Assembly: GCA_027037615.1 (NCBI GenBank)
Contig: JALVZN010000074.1
Span: 1 to 32,604 of the forward strand
Length of the DNA stretch: 32,604 bases
Origin: Caldifarciminota bacterium
GTDB taxonomy: Bacteria > Hydrothermota > Hydrothermia > B15-G9
Reading direction: 5' to 3'
The notes beneath the pieces are model-generated. The model saw only the letters and a list, made by a program, of their open reading frames with translations. It had not been told where the DNA came from and ran no database searches. Positions 24,871 through 32,604 of this stretch are shown here, piece after piece (position 1 is the first letter of the stretch; every line of letters begins with the position of its first letter). The position numbers and the translations under genes are program-made.

Positions 24871-26313
24871 ATGAAGGTGAAAAATTTAATCCTTTTGATA
24901 GCGATAAGCCTTTTCGTAGGGTGCAAAAACAGGCAAGGGAAGGAGGGAGCTGTTCGGATATCGCCCTCCATCGAGGAGCGCGTGTTGCTGAACGATGTTT
25001 TTGTCTCAGAAGCGACAATAGTCCAGGATCTGGATGGAAACCTGTATCTCCTCCTCAAAAAGATCAACTCCATCGAGTGCTACCGGATAGTAACCGAAAG
25101 GGACAGCATCAATCTCAAATTCCTGTGGAAACACGAGGGGCTTTCCGTAATCCCGCTTATCAACTATCAATCGCCCGATGCGAGAACCAATTACATCGTG
25201 GCTCTGCCATCCGCAAATCCTGTAAAAAGGATGAGGGATGGGGACACCACATTTAAAGTCAGAGTCTATTCCCTCAAACTGGAGACAGGCGAAATCGTTG
25301 ACAGTGCATTTTACATTTCAACAAGCGGAGCTATGCCCATAAAAGACTTGTGGTTACAAAGAAATTGGCTGCTCATCCCTGACAGGAATGTACACATAGA
25401 CATCCGGCTGCCATCTAAATATGTGATATTTCAGATCGATAAAAACGGGAGATTTAAAAAGCGGCTCGATGTGCCATTCGGAGGACAAATTGTTTCCGTT
25501 GCAATTGTAGGCGACAAATACGCGCTTGTAAGCACTGCACTTCTTGGGAACCTCGTTCGGACAAAAATCTCAGGTGTGTCCGATTGGTTTACAGGCGTAT
25601 TTTTGATTTCTCTGGACGATGGGAAAATCCTTGACCATTTAGTGGTGCATTCCGGAACTTACGGTGATTCTCGCATATACCCCACATCTTCGGATTCCGA
25701 ATGGGTGATCTACGACAGGTGTTATTTCTGCGAGCGATGCGGTGCCACAATTTATAAGGTCAGAATTGCCCCTCTCAGAATTGTTAACTCCATCTCTTTC
25801 GACGAAGGTGTGTCCGTTGGACGGCCTTTCAGGTTCAAAGGCAAACTCTTATATCCCTCGTTCCTGATAAATTCAAAGAAACTTCTCTTGCTGGACGAAA
25901 ACCTGAAGATATTCAGGGAGATCCCCCGCCCTAAATACGAATATGACTCCGTGTATGTTATGCATTACACATCGCTTAAGAGCAGGAGAGGCACGGATGT
26001 TTCTGTCAACGCCGTTCAAATAACTGGCAATGAATATCCGGCCATTGTTGTGGAATTTGACAAGAAAGGGCAAATTGTGAGAGATCCATCACATGCTGGA
26101 GGCCGGGATGTTGAGGGAAAACTCCAGAATGTGCCCGAAGTGTTTGTTTATCTTCCACCCTACGATAGGCTAAACGGGCGGGCTGTTCTGGACAAAAAGG
26201 GAGCATTCCCGGCTAATGTTCCCGGAATCAAAGACAGGCTGGTTGTCTTCTCTCCCATGCAATATAACAAGCTGGTGCTGCGTGAGTTAAAGATTTTCGA
26301 TAAAAGCAGATGA
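24871..26313 (+). CDS. Lipoprotein, possibly beta-propeller, first gene of the two-component operon
   Basis: 480 aa, lipobox-like MKVKNLILLIAISLFVGCKN; repeated beta-strand units; 16 bp from the kinase gene. Confidence 0.75.
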   Translation: MKVKNLILLIAISLFVGCKNRQGKEGAVRISPSIEERVLLNDVFVSEATIVQDLDGNLYLLLKKINSIECYRIVTERDSINLKFLWKHEGLSVIPLINYQSPDARTNYIVALPSANPVKRMRDGDTTFKVRVYSLKLETGEIVDSAFYISTSGAMPIKDLWLQRNWLLIPDRNVHIDIRLPSKYVIFQIDKNGRFKKRLDVPFGGQIVSVAIVGDKYALVSTALLGNLVRTKISGVSDWFTGVFLISLDDGKILDHLVVHSGTYGDSRIYPTSSDSEWVIYDRCYFCERCGATIYKVRIAPLRIVNSISFDEGVSVGRPFRFKGKLLYPSFLINSKKLLLLDENLKIFREIPRPKYEYDSVYVMHYTSLKSRRGTDVSVNAVQITGNEYPAIVVEFDKKGQIVRDPSHAGGRDVEGKLQNVPEVFVYLPPYDRLNGRAVLDKKGAFPANVPGIKDRLVVFSPMQYNKLVLRELKIFDKSR

Positions 26314-26329
26314 ACTAAGGGAGGGCAAA

Positions 26330-28693
26330 ATGGTGTGGATTTTGACATTGACCCTGTTATCGTGGACGCCCTTCGGCGTCAAGATGTTCAATTTGAGTGA
26401 CCCGCCAATCGGCGTATTCAGGACCGAAAATCACATGTATGTCGTCTCGCACAACGGCACAGTTTACAAAATATCTTTCAAACCAGACATAACTGATTTT
26501 GCGGAAATTTCGGACTCTTTCAAACTGCCGCTCACGAAAATCGTTCCCGGACGGAGGGGTAAAAGCGGCAATTTTAAGGTCCACAACATCGTTTACTGGC
26601 GCAAACGGCTCGTGGTTCTGACCGATTACGGCGTCTATGTCTCGGACACAGGTGAGGATTTCCGAAAATGGAAACCGATAACCATGGGCCGCGCGGTGGA
26701 GATAGCGGGGGATTCGGAAAACCTGTTCATTTTGTTTCCTCAAAAAGTGGTCAGGGTCATCGAGCGAAACGGGGAACACTCGATCGAGAATGTCGCGAAA
26801 GTCAACCTAACGGAACCCTGTTTCTCAAGCTTCATCGATGGCACTCTGTTTTTTGAATCATCTGACACGCTGTGCATTGTGAGCGGGGATTCCCTGAAAA
26901 GGTTTGCTTTACCGGAACCGAAGGGGAATGTAGTTAAGTATAATGTGCTCGTAGAATTCATTGTGAGAAAGCATTATCCCGACATCTTCGGAAATGGCAA
27001 GTTTGTTGCAAGGGATAGCTCGTCGGGTTACACGGTGGCTTATATCGGAAGTTATGAGGAGAAGGGGCGTGAAAATCCCAGAGCTTTCAGCCATTATCTG
27101 GTTCTGGATAGCAGCTTCAACGCAGTCGATACCTTTTCCATTCCCGACTTTGAGCATACGGATGTCATTTTCAATGAAGGGTATTTCTGGATAATGGGCA
27201 TAAAATCCATCTTTGGAGGGGCACTTTACGGACTTCGAGGAAATCCACCTGTCCTAAAAGACTCGTTTTCTACAAAACTCATGTCATTAACAGGTATTCC
27301 TTCAGATAAAGGAATCAATTTTGCTACCTATGTGCCAAGTTTTGTGGCCATTTTCCAAAACGAAGCACCTGAACATTTGTATTCATCGTTCATTGAGTTT
27401 CCTGAGATATTCTGGTTCAGCAAGAAACTGCCGTTTCTACACGATGGGCCATCGGATTTTGTCATGTTCAGCAGCTCGTTCAACCCCACTCTCACTTTTG
27501 ACGAGCGCAACAACGGTATTGTCCTCCTCGTGCCACGAATCGATGAGGCGCTCGGTTACGCCGCATCGCTTGTCAGCTGGGCGAAAAGGCATCAGCACAT
27601 CTGGAGCGCGGGGAAGGCGCTCGATAGCCTCGATGCCGCTATGGAAATCTACCGCGTCCTGAAACCCGATACGCTCGCACACCTTTTCAAGCTCAGAGAG
27701 AGCCTTTACCGACAGGTCAAACTCATAAAGTTCGTCAAAACCAACTGGCTCAAGAGCCTGCTTGCGGTCATCTGGGTGCTGACAGTCCTGATGTTCCTGA
27801 GGGCAAAACGGACTTTCCGCAAATTCAGGTATCAATACGCGCCGCTGCCATCTGAGGAGACGATCAAAGGCGTTATGAGGATCCCGATCTTTCACAAGTT
27901 CCCATCGCTCTGGCAGCCGATTGTTGAAAATCATGGCTTTGACTGCGATGTCCTGAAGGATGAAAACCTTTACAAAAACCTCCAGGAGTCGCTCCGCATG
28001 CTTGTGGCAATGGAAAAGGATTTCCGCAATGTGCATCCGCGCTGGGAATCGCTTTTCAAACGGACAAAATGGAATTTGCTCCTGCTCTCAAACATCTTCA
28101 GCCTGCATCGGCTCTGCAGATTGGGCGGCATCTTCAAAAATCTACTGAAGCGTTCGACTGTCAGCCTTCTCAGGCACATCGCAAATGTGAGGAATGAACT
28201 CAAGAGCATGCTTGAGAAGGAGAGAGCCGACATCATTCAGGGCGCTCTGCTCCCGGTTGTGGAGGACATAAGAAAAAACTATGCGGCTCAAGGTGTTATC
28301 GTGAATACGGAGATCACTCAGCAGGCATCTTACGCTTTCTATCCGTCGGAACTCGCGAAATTTCAGTGTTGCTTCAAGGCCATCCTCGAAAACGCCATAG
28401 AATCCTATACCGATGGCAATACGATAAAGAAGATAGACATCAAAGTCAGAGCACTGCCGGATGTGCTGGAAATATCGATCAGAGATTACGGAAAAGGACT
28501 GCCTCCGCAGATGATCTCAAAGATATTTGAACCGGGATTCTCCTACGGCAAACAGGGCAAAGAGCGTGGTTACGGATTGGCCGGATGCGATGAACTCTTC
28601 AGGAAACACGGCGAAATCGAGGTGAAATCGGAGCCCAACAAAGGCACATCGTTTAACATAAAGATCTATTTTCTGCCGAAAAGGAGGCGATAA
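26330..28693 (+). CDS. Sensor histidine kinase with exported propeller-like sensor domain
   Basis: 787 aa; signal/TM at N-terminus, repetitive beta domain, TM SLLAVIWVLTVLMFL, possible H-box LLRHIANVRNEL, HATPase motifs AILENAIESY, RDYGKGLPP, KERGYGLAG. Confidence 0.85.
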   Translation: MVWILTLTLLSWTPFGVKMFNLSDPPIGVFRTENHMYVVSHNGTVYKISFKPDITDFAEISDSFKLPLTKIVPGRRGKSGNFKVHNIVYWRKRLVVLTDYGVYVSDTGEDFRKWKPITMGRAVEIAGDSENLFILFPQKVVRVIERNGEHSIENVAKVNLTEPCFSSFIDGTLFFESSDTLCIVSGDSLKRFALPEPKGNVVKYNVLVEFIVRKHYPDIFGNGKFVARDSSSGYTVAYIGSYEEKGRENPRAFSHYLVLDSSFNAVDTFSIPDFEHTDVIFNEGYFWIMGIKSIFGGALYGLRGNPPVLKDSFSTKLMSLTGIPSDKGINFATYVPSFVAIFQNEAPEHLYSSFIEFPEIFWFSKKLPFLHDGPSDFVMFSSSFNPTLTFDERNNGIVLLVPRIDEALGYAASLVSWAKRHQHIWSAGKALDSLDAAMEIYRVLKPDTLAHLFKLRESLYRQVKLIKFVKTNWLKSLLAVIWVLTVLMFLRAKRTFRKFRYQYAPLPSEETIKGVMRIPIFHKFPSLWQPIVENHGFDCDVLKDENLYKNLQESLRMLVAMEKDFRNVHPRWESLFKRTKWNLLLLSNIFSLHRLCRLGGIFKNLLKRSTVSLLRHIANVRNELKSMLEKERADIIQGALLPVVEDIRKNYAAQGVIVNTEITQQASYAFYPSELAKFQCCFKAILENAIESYTDGNTIKKIDIKVRALPDVLEISIRDYGKGLPPQMISKIFEPGFSYGKQGKERGYGLAGCDELFRKHGEIEVKSEPNKGTSFNIKIYFLPKRRR

Positions 28694-28696
28694 GAC

Positions 28697-30061
28697 ATGT
28701 TCCTCGTGCTCGACGACGAGAATTATGTTGAAAAGGTGTTGAAGAGCGCTTTTCCGAACAGGGAGATCGTGCACACCCGCACATCCAGACAGTTTATAGA
28801 AAAGTTGAAGAGTTTTAAGGACATACGGGCTGCCGTTGTCGATCAATACATCGAACACGGGAGCTATCCGGAATCCGAATTCCTGTCGGATTCGCCGGAA
28901 TATGAAGGCTTCTCCGTCGCCGTAGAGGCCAGAAAATTGCGACCCGATGTCCCTGTTTTCCTTTTGACCAGATTTGCCGAAAGCTCAATCTTCATGAGAG
29001 CATATCAATACGGGATAATCCCGATAGAATTCGTTGACGAAAAGTTGACCGCCAGAATTCTGAGGGAAAGGATATTGAGGACCGACCCTGAGATAACGAG
29101 GGAGCTTGTCAAAGAATATCGAAAATTGGGCTGGGTGGCCGAATCGCCTAAATCCAGAGAGCTGATCTGGGAGATAGAGCACAATTACAAGGATTCCGAT
29201 GAACCGCTTCTGATCACAGGCGAGATCGGGGTCGGCAAGACCCTGCTGGCGAAGATCATCCATAAGCGCTCAAAGAGGGCCAACAGCCCGGTAATGACTT
29301 TTGTGATAAGCGCATACCCCAGAGAAAACCTGTATTACATGCTGTTTGGTGCCGCTCCGCGCGCTTTCACAGGCGTGAAAGGTGGCCCGGGATTGGTCGA
29401 AACGGTGGGAGAAGGCACGCTCATCCTTGACGAGATCGGCGACCTGCCCATCGAAGTCCAGCTCCACTTGCACACTCTCCTTGAGGAGAGAAGGTTCAGG
29501 AGGATGCAGGAGTCCAAAGATAGGATCTTCAAAGGCAGGATTATCGTCCTGACGCACAAAAACTTGAAAAATCTGGTCAAACAAAATCTTTTCAGGGAAG
29601 ACCTGCTGAGCCGAATAAGCGGCCTGCACATCCACATCCCGCCTTTAAGAGAACGGAGAGAGGACATAAGGCCGCTTCTGGAGTTCTATTGCGACGACAT
29701 GGAGTTCACCGACAGGGCTATGGAGCTGCTTGTGAACGAGTATCCATATCCTGCAAATGTGAGGAGCCTCAAGAAGATCTGCCAGTTTTTGAGGCACGAG
29801 AACAAAAACCGATTGGTCACGCTGGACATAGTGATCAAGGCAATCACCCACTATGAACAGGATGAACCCACGCATGAAAATGGCTTAAGCTTTGAGAGGA
29901 TACTGGATTGGATGCTGGAGAACGGTATAACACTGAAAGCATTGAGAGACAGCATCGTGAAGGCAGGCTACGAGAAATTGGGTAAAACATGGAACGAAGA
30001 ATGGGAGAAACTGGGCCTCACCAAAGCCACATTTTACAGGATGCTGAAATCGGATAAATGA
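28697..30061 (+). CDS. Sigma-54 dependent response regulator (receiver, AAA+, C-terminal HTH)
   Basis: 454 aa; receiver MFLVLDDEN...AAVVDQYI...FLLTRF; Walker A GEIGVGKTLLAK; RAFTGV at the GAFTGA position; Walker B GTLILDEIGDLPIEVQ; FREDLLSRISGLHIHIPPLRERREDI; C-terminal HTH-like TKATFYRMLKSDK. Confidence 0.93.
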   Translation: MFLVLDDENYVEKVLKSAFPNREIVHTRTSRQFIEKLKSFKDIRAAVVDQYIEHGSYPESEFLSDSPEYEGFSVAVEARKLRPDVPVFLLTRFAESSIFMRAYQYGIIPIEFVDEKLTARILRERILRTDPEITRELVKEYRKLGWVAESPKSRELIWEIEHNYKDSDEPLLITGEIGVGKTLLAKIIHKRSKRANSPVMTFVISAYPRENLYYMLFGAAPRAFTGVKGGPGLVETVGEGTLILDEIGDLPIEVQLHLHTLLEERRFRRMQESKDRIFKGRIIVLTHKNLKNLVKQNLFREDLLSRISGLHIHIPPLRERREDIRPLLEFYCDDMEFTDRAMELLVNEYPYPANVRSLKKICQFLRHENKNRLVTLDIVIKAITHYEQDEPTHENGLSFERILDWMLENGITLKALRDSIVKAGYEKLGKTWNEEWEKLGLTKATFYRMLKSDK

Positions 30062-30184
30062 GAAATGGGCTTCCTCACGCCCCAACTCGGCCGGAATTGG
30101 GTGTCGTGGCGAAAAAAAAACAACACCGGATAGCCCTGACCTCATTGCGATCCTGCCATCAAAATCGCTTCTCTACGGGCAATG

Positions 30185-30199
30185 GGCACGAAAATTGCC
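30185..30199 (+). promoter_or_regulatory. sigma-54 promoter (GGCACGAAAATTGCC) of the kelch gene
   Basis: GG (30185-30186)-N10-GC (30197-30198), near-consensus; expected TSS about 6 nt before ATG 30216. Confidence 0.83.
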
Positions 30200-30215
30200 T
30201 TAAAATACCCATGCA

Positions 30216-31397
30216 ATGAAAAACGGAAAGATAGCGATAAGCGTGGCCCTGCTGATATGGGTGGCGGGGCTTTACGGCGAATGGAGCGAGATAAGTCACC
30301 TCAGAGTAAAGCGTTACGGGGCGGCGGCTGTAGTTGATGGCGACAGCGTGCTCGTCATCGGCGGCTTCACAACCGAGCGCCATCGAAACTATCCCACCGC
30401 GAGCGTCGAGGCGCTCAACGACATCGGTGGAGAATGGCATGACGGCGTTGAGCTCCCTGAACCGCTTGCGTTTTCGGGCGTGGCCGTATGGGGTGGAAAA
30501 ATTTTCGTATTCGGAGGGTTCAACAGCAACCGCGTGCCGACTGATGAAATCTACATGTTCGATCCCGACAGCGGATCGTGGCAGGATGTGGGGCCGATGC
30601 CAATGGGACTTGCGGCCTTTTCCGTCGTGAAAATCGACAGCTTCTTCTACCTGCTCGGCGGCGTCACGGTGGGGCGTGCATACAACCCGCTTGTGTTGAG
30701 GTTCTCTCCCACCGATTTCTCGTGGGATACGCTGGTGATCGAAAGCTGGGTGCCGCGCTCATACATGGGCGCCGCCGTCGTAAACGATACCGCTTACCTG
30801 ATGGGTGGCTTTTATTTCGGTCAAGTCAACTGGATTACGGTTTTCGACGGCCAATCGGTCGTCGGCACTTCCTCTATGCCGGAGGAAGTATCCGGCCTGG
30901 CTTCCACAAGCGACATTCTGGGCGAGATATTCGCAGTCGGCGGGTATTACGGACTTCAGGAAACCGACAGGGTGTGGAAACTCAACAGAAACGATTTGAC
31001 ATGGCAGGAGTTACCGCACATCCCGGAGCCGAGAGGGTTCTCATCAGCAGTGGTGTTCGACAACTCACTCGTAGTCATCGGCGGGCGGTGGAGGCGACAC
31101 GCCGTGGAGAATGTTTACGCGCTCTCGCTCAACTCGATCGAAGAAGAGCCGTCAACCGTTGAGCCCGAAAATGTTATCGTAAAAGCGCCCAACCCGCTGC
31201 GCCCATCCGACATGATAATCGTAAATGCACCATCCGATGGCTACCTCAAAATCTATTCGGCGTCAGGCAGGCTCGTGGCCAAACTCCAGATCCAGCAGGG
31301 CAACAACAGGATTCCGGTTGGCAGGCTCAACCTGCCTTCGGGCATCTACATCTACCGTTTTCGCAAAGTGAGCGGAAAATGGTTATTCTTGCATTGA
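30216..31397 (+). CDS. Exported kelch-repeat protein with Por/T9SS-like C-terminal domain
   Basis: 393 aa; signal peptide; VLVIGGFTTE, IFVFGGFNSNRVPTDEIYMFDPDSGSWQDVGPMP, YLLGGVTV, LVVIGGRWRRHAVENVYAL; C-terminal YLKIYSASGRLVAKLQIQQGNNRIPVGRLNLPSGIYIYRF. Confidence 0.87.
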   Translation: MKNGKIAISVALLIWVAGLYGEWSEISHLRVKRYGAAAVVDGDSVLVIGGFTTERHRNYPTASVEALNDIGGEWHDGVELPEPLAFSGVAVWGGKIFVFGGFNSNRVPTDEIYMFDPDSGSWQDVGPMPMGLAAFSVVKIDSFFYLLGGVTVGRAYNPLVLRFSPTDFSWDTLVIESWVPRSYMGAAVVNDTAYLMGGFYFGQVNWITVFDGQSVVGTSSMPEEVSGLASTSDILGEIFAVGGYYGLQETDRVWKLNRNDLTWQELPHIPEPRGFSSAVVFDNSLVVIGGRWRRHAVENVYALSLNSIEEEPSTVEPENVIVKAPNPLRPSDMIIVNAPSDGYLKIYSASGRLVAKLQIQQGNNRIPVGRLNLPSGIYIYRFRKVSGKWLFLH

Positions 31398-32035
31398 TTT
31401 TGACTCTTCCATCCCCAATAGCCCACATGGATTCGCTGTTTTACGACGGGCGATACGCTGAACTCATTGCCTATGCAGACTCGGTTGCCGGATCCGATAC
31501 AGGCCTCGTAAAGCTTGAAGCACTGAAGTTTATGGCGTTTGCGTATGTCGCCCTCGACAGCTCGGACAGAGCGGTTGAGGCCTTCAAAAGGCTGCTCGCC
31601 GTCAATCCCTACTTCAACCTCGACCCGATCTACACATTTCCGGGCGCATACAGGACATTCCAGCGGGCACAATCGGAGCTGAAGATCGAAAATGTGCCGA
31701 GCATGGACTCCATCAAGACCCTGCTCCATGCCATAGATGACCACGAGAGGAAACGGAGGTTGAGGGTCTATTCCCTTGTGATGCCAGGACTTGCTCAGAT
31801 TAGGTATGGCCAGAGGGCGCGCGGCAGACGCATAATGGCCGGGTTCCTGCTATCCGTTGCGGCGTGGGGACTTACAAACTACGCATATCTCCGCTCAAAA
31901 GAGGCCTACATGGAGGCCAGAGAGCCATCATCCATACAAAAAACCTACCGAACCATGGACATCTGGTATAAACTCAGGCTCATCTCAGCCGTTTCCGCAA
32001 TCGGAATTTATGTTTACGCTCAAGTCTCCTTCTGA
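31379..32035 (+). CDS. TPR-like protein with DUF5683-like C-terminal membrane domain
   Basis: 218 aa; repeat-like AFVALDSSDRAVEAFKRLLAVNPYF region; VMPGLAQIRYGQRARGRRIMAGFLLSV resembles DUF5683 (PGLGQ.Y.G...KG). Overlaps the kelch gene by 19 bp. Confidence 0.7.
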   Translation: MVILALILTLPSPIAHMDSLFYDGRYAELIAYADSVAGSDTGLVKLEALKFMAFAYVALDSSDRAVEAFKRLLAVNPYFNLDPIYTFPGAYRTFQRAQSELKIENVPSMDSIKTLLHAIDDHERKRRLRVYSLVMPGLAQIRYGQRARGRRIMAGFLLSVAAWGLTNYAYLRSKEAYMEAREPSSIQKTYRTMDIWYKLRLISAVSAIGIYVYAQVSF

Positions 32036-32145
32036 TCAAAATTTTCACACCTGCGAAAAATTTTCATAGTAATCCCGGCCGCCGACAAACGCTTTCAAAA
32101 TGCAACATATTGGGTAATAGGAACTTATCTCCATACGGAACTGTC

Positions 32146-32161
32146 TGGCACACATCTTGCC
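32146..32161 (+). promoter_or_regulatory. sigma-54 promoter (TGGCACACATCTTGCC) of the 32201 gene
   Basis: GG (32147-32148)-N10-GC (32159-32160), 40 nt upstream of ATG 32201. Confidence 0.82.
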
Positions 32162-32200
32162 TCTAATAATGGCGTAAAGAAAAAAAAGGAGGTCAGAGAG

Positions 32201-32604
32201 ATGATCAGGAAAATAGGAGTTCTGATAGCCCTCATGGTTGGAGCCACGATGGCTCAGACAGGCGGGATCTCCGGGCAGGTAACCGATGCTTTGAACGGCA
32301 ATGGGCTGCCCGGAGCCATCGTCAGGTTGTATCAGATCAGGGGACAACACCCAAGACCGGTGGCATGGACAACTACCCTGAACGACGGAAGTTACGAGAT
32401 CATGGGCGTTCCGGACGGTGCCTATTTCGTCAAAGCTCACAAATGGGGCTATCTCGACAGGTTCTATCAGAATGGAACAAGCTACGATGATGCTGACACG
32501 GTGTATGTCACTGATGGGCAGGTTGTTACCGACATCAACATAGCTTTGCCGCCGCGCGACAGCGGGTCAACGGGGAGAGCGGCTATAACGGGATATGTTT
32601 ACGA
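32201..32604 (+). CDS. Exported carboxypeptidase-regulatory-like domain protein, truncated by window end
   Basis: MIRKIGVLIALMVGATMAQTGGISGQVTDALNGNGLPGAIVRLYQIRGQ...TTLNDGSYEIMGVPDGAYFVKAHKWGYLDRFYQNGTSYDDADTVYVTDGQVVTDINIALPP; SD AAGGAGGT. Open to the window end, absent from the ORF track. Confidence 0.85.
   Translation, partial: MIRKIGVLIALMVGATMAQTGGISGQVTDALNGNGLPGAIVRLYQIRGQHPRPVAWTTTLNDGSYEIMGVPDGAYFVKAHKWGYLDRFYQNGTSYDDADTVYVTDGQVVTDINIALPPRDSGSTGRAAITGYVY

Noticed and set aside
26357-29875. Minus-strand ORFs opposite the kinase and EBP genes
   Set aside because: Antisense ORFs without motifs; plus-strand genes have full catalytic motifs.
30080-30120. CCCAACTCGGCCGGAATTGGG as a rho-independent terminator of the EBP gene
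   Set aside because: Stem is interrupted and is followed by an A-tract rather than a T-tract on the plus strand.

Overview
A 32.6 kb bacterial window that is almost entirely coding; the lineage cannot be fixed from sequence alone. The left half holds: a partial ChaN-like gene; an ECF transporter operon (S component, a possible sulfite-oxidase/molybdopterin-fold protein, a fused double ATPase, EcfT); a YtrA-type GntR / ABC ATPase / ABC permease operon with two DUF4097-like surface proteins, one apparently fused to an Omp85-like barrel; a DUF2079 membrane protein; a D-cysteine desulfhydrase/ACC-deaminase-family PLP enzyme; tRNA-Lys(CTT); a small outer-membrane-like protein. The right half holds: a 2561-aa exported multidomain protein with a Por/T9SS-like C-terminal domain; a membrane-anchored DnaJ-type zinc-finger protein; an AAA_14/DUF4143 ATPase; an exported propeller protein; a lipoprotein; a propeller-type sensor kinase; a sigma-54 enhancer-binding regulator (EBP); a kelch protein; a DUF5683-like protein; and a partial exported carboxypeptidase-regulatory-like protein. 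The main discovery is an apparent sigma-54 circuit. Five near-consensus -24/-12 promoters (GG-N10-GC) sit directly upstream of exported-protein genes and of the lipoprotein-kinase-EBP operon. Two of the promoter regions (about 20.84-21.05 kb and 24.59-24.80 kb) are copies of one regulatory cassette carrying three GTCTCAyTTTGAGAC palindromes. In the divergent 24.6-24.87 kb region the outer palindromes are centred exactly 51 bp from the -24 GG of each of the two opposing promoters. All family names come from sequence recognition; no searches were run.
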